64,000 nt of DNA. Origin: Lotus japonicus (Eukaryota; Streptophyta; Magnoliopsida; Fabales; Fabaceae). The notes beneath the pieces are model-generated. The model was not told the origin of the DNA. It searched no databases and saw only the letters and a list, made by a program, of their open reading frames with translations. Positions within the stretch are counted from its first letter, which is position 1; each line of letters begins with the position of its first letter. The translations under genes and the position numbers were made by a program. Location of the stretch: positions 46,587,176-46,651,175 of the forward strand of contig NC_080046.1 of assembly GCF_012489685.1 (NCBI RefSeq), read 5' to 3'. Of the stretch, positions 58,517 through 64,000 are shown one piece after another.

Positions 58517-61500
58517 TTAATCCCTGTCCACCGCTCCAAAGATCCTAAAATGCTTCACTATTGGCTTAATCCATGTCCAAGCCTCTTCAGTTGTCAAGGA
58601 TTTCAATTTCTTGGGAGGGCATCGATATAGGATATAGGCAGCTGTGGACACAACTTCTCCCCACAACTTTATTGGAAGATCTTTACTCTTCAACATGCGT
58701 CTCACCATATTAGCAATCAGCTACATCATTGTGCTGAGGAGTTTAGGGAGCTATTACTGATAAGTGTCTAATTGACCATGTTTTCAATTGTTATTGTGAC
58801 ACTTATCTTTTGTATTCATGAGAATTATCTTGCAAATCGACTCTCTTTTGATTAGAATGAGTTTAAATAGAGATCCAATCTCAATTGTTGTTGTAGGGAC
58901 ATGAATCTAGTGAAGAAATTAAGATTTGGTGAGAAGATAAAGAGTTTTGGAAGGTTTGGGAAAAAACTGTTGAGCCCTTTAGAAACCAGCTGAGCCCCTT
59001 TTATCCTGTTAGAAAAGAGTTGAGCGGCCAAGAAAGGGGCTGAGCGTCTTCAAGGCGGTTAAAGAAAACTCATCCCTAAAGTAACAGGGCGTTGAGCGGC
59101 TAGAAAAGGGGCTGAGCGGTCGTGCCAGATTTGCCATTTAAAAGGAAAATTTAATCAGAACAGAGGCAGTGAACAACAGAACGAACTTTTGAGAAAAGAA
59201 ATACAAAATAGCAGAGAAAGAATAGGAACTTGGAGGCTGGGTGACCTTCCGTCGAGCTGGGAACACGCCGACGCCGCACAGATCATCTTCTTCTTCATTT
59301 TCCCTTATTGTAAGCTTAAAGCATCCATGGAAATGGATTGCTAAACACTTTGTGTTGGGATTGGATGTAGTCTTTTAACTTGAATGTATTCACTTTGATT
59401 TCCATGTATAAATTAATGTTTCTATGTGATGATTTCAGTGATCTATCTTGATCTTAATGCTAGTTTTAGAGTGATCAACTAGAACTTGATGTTAGATTTG
59501 ATAAATTGGTGGAAAATACTTCATTGAATCTGATATAGATGAGATCACCTATTGAATCTAAGGCCTAGGAATAGGGTTAGCTCAATAGTCAGATAACACC
59601 TAAGTTTAATGCTACTTGCTTTCTTAATTATTCAAGGAATTGATGATTAGTTAGTAAGTTGTTGATCTCTTTCATGAGGGAACTATGAAAAAGATAAGAT
59701 GTGGTGTGATGGAATCGAACATAGGACCTGGTTTGTTTAGGGAATCATAAGAATACTGAAAAGTTAATTGATGAACTCCAATTCCAACCGTTTTCTCTGC
59801 TTGTTTACAAATCGTTTATTACTGCTTTCTCTTAATTTCGCAATGTAGCGCAAAACAATCAACTAAACATTTCTTGACTCTTTGCTTAAGTGATTTAGCT
59901 AGAGAACGACATTGTATTCCAATTCCCTGAGGACGATAAAAACCCTTTGCTATACTACAATTGAATCTTGAAGGATTCGAAAGTTGTTCAGTAAAAATCT
60001 TTCAACGATTACCTCATGAACAATACCAGCCTCTTCACAAAAGTCTTTCATCTCATTTGATACATATTCACCTCCTCCATCAGTCCTGAGGGTCTTGATG
60101 CTTCTACCACTTTGTTTCTCCACCAGCTTCTTAAACTTCTTGAACACCTCAAACACTTATGATTTTCTGCCCAATAAGTAGATCAACATCCTTCTTGTGT
60201 GATCATCAATGAAGGAAACAAAGTACTTATTCCCCCTGATGATGGAATCTCGAATGGTCCACAAACATCTGAATAAACCACATCTAAGGCACCCTTGGAC
60301 ACCACATGCATGCTATCAGTGAATGAGTTCCTAGGTTGCTTGCTTAGGAAGCAACCTTCACACAATTGTCCAGAAGTCTTAACAAGAGGCAAACCATCAA
60401 CCATTAACCATCTCTTCATGATGCAATTGGTACAGCCCCTTGAAATGGAGATGTCCATACCTCAAATGCCATAACTAATCTGACTTTAGTAGCTTAGCTG
60501 ACAAACACTGTGATCTACTATTGTCTAGCTTTACTAGAAATGTTTTATTTGTTGACAATACTGATTGGAGAATCAACCTCTCCTTTGGATTAATTATCAT
60601 GAGCTTCTTCCCTTTAGTTCTCATAGAATAACGCTTTTCTATTAGCTGACCTAGGCTTATGAGATTATGCTTTACACTAGGTACATACAATACACCAGGA
60701 ATAAAGGCCTATTTGCCATTCTTTTTCCTGATACGAACTCTACCTATTCCAGCGGTTGTGATCATGCTATTGTCAGCAAACCTCACACTGCTTGTTCTTC
60801 TCTCATCAAGGTCAACAAACCAATCTTTGTGACCAGTCATGTGAGAAGAACATCCAAAATCTAAGTACCGATTACTCTCATCAATCTTATGAGTACTAAC
60901 AACTGAATTAATCACTTCATCACTTGGAATTCTATGATCTTTAACAAAACAATTTTGATCAATATGAGCAAGAACAACAAACAGTACCTGCTATGAATCT
61001 AACTCATCATCTTGAGCAGAATAGGCCTGATCATCACCACTTGGCTTGCTACCTTACTTCTTGCTTTTGCATTCATAGGAGTAATGAACAAGCTTCTTTC
61101 AAACATATCATTGAACATTTTTCTTCTTGCTTTTTCCCTTCTTCACCTTATCCTTGTCCTGTCCTTTCTCCTTGGATTCCCACTTTCTTTTTGAATCAGT
61201 GTCTTCTTCATGACTAGAAGATTACCCAGTATCCTTTTCCTTACAAGATTTTCCTTTGAAAGATTTGCCTTTGTCATTCCAATTTCTCTTATTGGAATTA
61301 CCACGAGCATACAAGGCTTGCTCACTGTCTCTCTCCGTGTCACTCAGATTCAACCGCATTTCATGAGCCTCAAGTGAACCCTGTAGTTCATCGATCTTTA
61401 TCACTTCAAGATCCTTGGACTCTTCAATTGTAGTCACAATGTGATCAAATTAAACTTCGATTTGAGTGATCGAAGCACCTTCTCAACAAGGGTTTGATCA

Positions 61501-61961
61501 GAGATTACTTCACTATTCATCTTCATCTGATTCGCTAGAGTGTAAAGACGTGTGAAGAACTTCGACATCAACTTTGATTTCTCCATGCGTAAAGCTTCAT
61601 ACTGCCTCCTAAGCGTCTACAATTTCACCTTCTTCAACTTAGCTACTCCATCATAGCTCTTGTTCAAAATATCTCATGCTTTCTTCGAGGTCTTTGCCGC
61701 TGAAATCTTCTCAAAATTCGCGGGATTCATACATTGGTGAATGATGAACAACGCTCGCAGGTCTTTCTTCTTTGCCTCACGATGAGCTGCACTTTGCTCC
61801 GCTGTAGGAATATCTGGCAGCGATTCATACCCAGAAGTAACCAGCTCCAATACATCTTGAAACCCAAAGATTACCACCATCTAGGTGTGCCACCTATCTC
61901 AATCGTTCTTGCTATCAAGAATTAGCAAAGATGCGGGGAAATTGGCATTTGCACCCGCCAT
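58517..61961 (-). pseudogene. Copia gag-pol, multiply broken
   Basis: Gag begins at 61961 (MAGANANFPASL) and shows FGFQDVLELV and AAHREAKKKD. The aspartic protease region near 60870 reads LDFGCSSHMTGHKDW, where the usual D-T/S-G has Phe. The pre-integrase zinc region (CEGCFLSKQPR near 60350) is followed by integrase motifs (YSDVCGPF near 60280, [10 protein letters not shown] near 60080). After the insertion come TPQHND and VRRMLKSKDLP to FGAV (58708-58530). Several stops and frameshifts separate these parts, so nothing functional is made. Confidence 0.85.
58758..60007 (+). mobile_element. Solo-LTR-like insertion in Copia integrase, 5-bp TSD
   Basis: The 1,250-bp segment starts TGATAAGTGTC and is flanked by ATTAC on both sides (58753-58757 and 60008-60012). 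The integrase reads GIVHEV on one side and VIAP, a stop, TPQHN on the other, which locates the insertion to the base. The right end is CG rather than CA. A hairpin GATAAGTGTC/GACACTTATC lies at the left end, and GCTGAGCGG/GTTGAGCGG-type words repeat at 58970-59130. The orientation and family are inferred. Confidence 0.65.
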
Positions 61962-62100
61962 GATCTTGAACGATGCGTCCACCTTCACAACTTCGTTGAC
62001 CGATGCAATTTCCTCTGTCGTGAGTCCTCAGAGCTCCATCGCAGCTTGCCGTCAACGCGCGGTGGTCAAGTCGCCGGAAGATTGAGCTCTCTGATACCAC

Positions 62101-62402
62101 TGTTGGAGAATTCATATGAATTCTCTGATGAAGAAGGAGAAGAAACCCTGATTGAATGCTTGATTTCAATGCTTAGGGCATGAACATTCAATGTGCAGAG
62201 AGAGAAAGAGGAAGAACATTAAAGTGATTAACATGAATTAACTAGTGAGAGAGAGAGAGAGAGATTATTTTCATTAATTGTGCACACACTCTCACATTAA
62301 GACATTAACAAAGGGACCTAACTGACTAATGAGTAAAACTATAAGGACTCATACATCAGAGTACAAAGTCTGGGGACCTAATTCTGAATTATTATTCCAA
62401 CA
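62101..62402 (-). repeat. Copia 5' LTR, 302 bp
   Basis: Ends are TGTTGGA and TCCAACA (inverted). The LTR borders the TGGTATCAGAG primer-binding site (minus strand, 62099-62089). A (GA)n run lies at 62245-62264 and a palindrome GAATTCATATGAATTC at 62108-62123. Confidence 0.85.
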
Positions 62403-62694
62403 AGATTTATGTCTAGTATATATGTTTGGGGTTATAGCCTCATGAAATGGTGTTATAAGCCAAATAACTAACTTAAAGCGACCACAAGTGGTGCTTAAAA
62501 CCCTTGAATATAAGTGATTTACATGAAAAATATAAACAGTAGAGCCAATCTACCTAAGCCTGTTTTGGGAGGCTCGAATACAATACAAAAGGAAACTACA
62601 GTGGGACAGTACATTGACAAATATTACTAAAATATTTTGCTTTTATGCAACAAGGCAAGACATGAAGAAAATGAGGTAAGCTTTGAATATTTTA

Positions 62695-64000
62695 GGCTTA
62701 ATTCCAGTTTGGGCCCCTGATGTTTCACAAATGTGCGGTCTACACCCCCTGTGTTTAAAACGTGCGGTCAAGGTCCCTCATCTATCTAAAACGTGATAAT
62801 GATGCCCTTCTGTTAACTTCCGCTAGGTTCCGTCAGTTGACCAAACGAAAATGCTGACGTGTCACTTATTTAATTCATCAAAAATAAGCTACTAATTAGT
62901 GACGGAAATAATCCGTCACAAAACCCTTCAGCCAACACACTCTCTCACCCGTTCACTCACATCTCTCCCTCTCACTCTCGTGTTTTTCTCCTCTCCCTCA
63001 CAACATCATCTTCTTCATTTTTCTTTACCCTTTCCCCTGCAACCCAACACACCATGGCAGCACCCTTCTCCTCTATTCATCACCCTTATCATACTACTTC
63101 TCCTTCCTTCCTTGGCTGAACCACCACCTCCACGCACGCAACAACCACAGTGGGCCACAACCATGAAGCTTTGCCCCCTGCAAATGGTCCAACGACCACC
63201 ACCGGAGTCGCGACCACCACCTGTCAATCGTGTGCTCCTCCCCCTGTCCCAGCGAACACCGGCGCTCCAACACCACCTCCCGATTCAAAGAAAATCGACA
63301 CAAAACAGAGGAGATGAAACCCTAGCCGCCGCCACCTTCTCGTCCCGATTCCGGCGCCGTTCGACCTCCAATGGCAAAATCAACACCACGATTTGACTCC
63401 CCTTGAAGCCAGCTTCAAAACCCCTTAACCAATTTGATGATCGGTCGCCGTCACTCCGGCGACCGCCGCCGGCGCCGCCACCGGCGAGCATTGTTCGCAG
63501 TCACACGATCGCTGTGGTTACACCGTAATAACGTCATCTTTAAGAATGGCCACATGGAACCAGAGAAATTTTTGGAACTTTCCCAATTAAGGGCATGGAA
63601 CTGGTTGCAGGTAAGAAATAAAACCTTCAAATTCTCTACTAATGATTGGATTACTAATCCACGTATCTGCCTGGAATGCTTGTAATGGCTATTGTGGCTA
63701 GCTGTATTTTTGTTTTATGTTGGTGCTTGTAATTGAGTGGAGGCGTGGGATTATGTTTTGAGGGAGTTTGCGTTTTGGGTGATTTCTTGCTTGATCTGAT
63801 TCTGTTCTCAAGGGGTGATGGAGTGGATGACAGATTCTGGTTTTTGTTCCCTGATGCAGAGAAGTTGTGTAGTTTTTTCCCTGTCTCCTCTGTTTGTATT
63901 TCCCTGTACTATCTTGCTTTCTTTTTTCTTAGTTTGTATTGATTTTGGAATATTTTGGTTTAGTTTAGTAATCTGAGTTTTCTATTTGATGGAAACATGT
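62695..64000. mobile_element. MULE, left part only (continues past window)
   Basis: The left arm starts GGCTTAATTCCAG and follows the arm of the 48086-49577 element closely (GGGCCCCTGATGTTTC, TTGACCAAACGAAAATG). The right arm is not in the window. The interior from 62930 on is C-rich, then GC-rich (63330-63490, CCGCCGCCGGCGCCGCC-type sequence), then LINE-like. The open frame 62899-63396 is proline-rich low complexity and not supported as a gene. Confidence 0.65.
63470..64000 (+). pseudogene. LINE reverse-transcriptase C-terminal fragment
   Basis: The frame ending at 63685 reads SLWLHRNNVIFKNG, then RAWNWLQVRNK and DWITNPRICLE, the pattern at the end of plant L1-type ORF2 (W-LHRN-VIF, W-W, W-NP--C). 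It is followed by a GT-rich 3' UTR-like stretch. It joins GC-rich DNA near 63490 without a target-site signature and may have been captured by the MULE. Confidence 0.55.

Larger units (their letters stand above)
58510..62402 (-). mobile_element. Copia retrotransposon, 3'-truncated
   Basis: Minus-strand order: 5' LTR (62402-62101), primer-binding site for initiator tRNA-Met (62099-62089), gag from 61961, protease and integrase. The element stops within the integrase C-terminal region near 58517; reverse transcriptase, RNase H and the 3' LTR are missing. A solo-LTR-like element (58758-60007) is inserted in the integrase. Order gag-protease-integrase identifies Ty1/Copia. Confidence 0.85.

Noticed and set aside
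62899..63396. 165-codon proline-rich frame
   Set aside because: C-rich low-complexity DNA inside a MULE; frames are open on both strands because of composition.

Overview
This window is plant nuclear DNA. It is AT-rich, its genes carry many GT-AG introns, and it is dense with transposons. The element families (many MULE-type inverted-repeat elements with 9-bp target duplications, Stowaway- and hAT-like MITEs, Helitron ends, a TRIM, Copia and LINE relics) and the style of the genes fit a dicot, most likely a papilionoid legume. The species cannot be fixed from sequence alone. There are no prokaryotic features.

Layout. 1-2986: decayed Helitron helicase and the Helitron 3' end, followed by an inverted-repeat element (3127-4533) and a second Helitron end facing the first (4670). 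4.7-13 kb: mostly non-coding, with local tandem duplications, a solo LTR (6231-6603) and an unrecognised multi-exon minus-strand gene or pseudogene (about 10.7-12.1 kb). 13.4-17.1 kb: a nested MULE pair and several MITEs. 18.7-21.3 kb: intact GDSL esterase/lipase gene. 21.9-23.4 kb: truncated LINE. 23.7-28.9 kb: intact ten-exon gene for a SWAP70-like PH/coiled-coil protein. 29.3-30.25 kb: MULE with a second element inside it. 30.4-33.3 kb: intact minus-strand NAC gene of the JUB1/NAC042 type, with a complete 350-bp TRIM just upstream. 34-45 kb: gene-poor, with MITEs, a hAT-like repeat and a MULE (39445-40972) that carries a decayed piece of an MCM-binding-protein (ETG1)-like gene. 45.1-46.2 kb: intact phi-class glutathione S-transferase gene with an unusual active-site region.

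48-58.3 kb is the most unusual part. Two decayed loci in opposite orientations both carry WD40 segments resembling PLAA/UFD3 placed 5' of a GCN2-like (eIF2alpha-kinase-type) kinase. In the plus-strand locus the WD40 piece runs in frame into the kinase leader. That locus is amplified as three tandem units of exactly 1,104 bp, each holding a four-fold 146-bp subrepeat in the kinase-insert region. The minus-strand locus is split in its C-lobe by a MULE with a perfect 9-bp duplication.

58.5-62.4 kb: 3'-truncated Copia retrotransposon with one LTR and a 1,250-bp solo-LTR-like insertion in its integrase. 62.7 kb to the end: start of another MULE of the 48-kb family, holding GC-rich sequence and a LINE tail.

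Only four genes look intact (GDSL, SWAP70-like, NAC, GSTF). Exon models were inferred by hand from splice sites and frame continuity, without transcript data. Nothing in the window links these four genes into one pathway.
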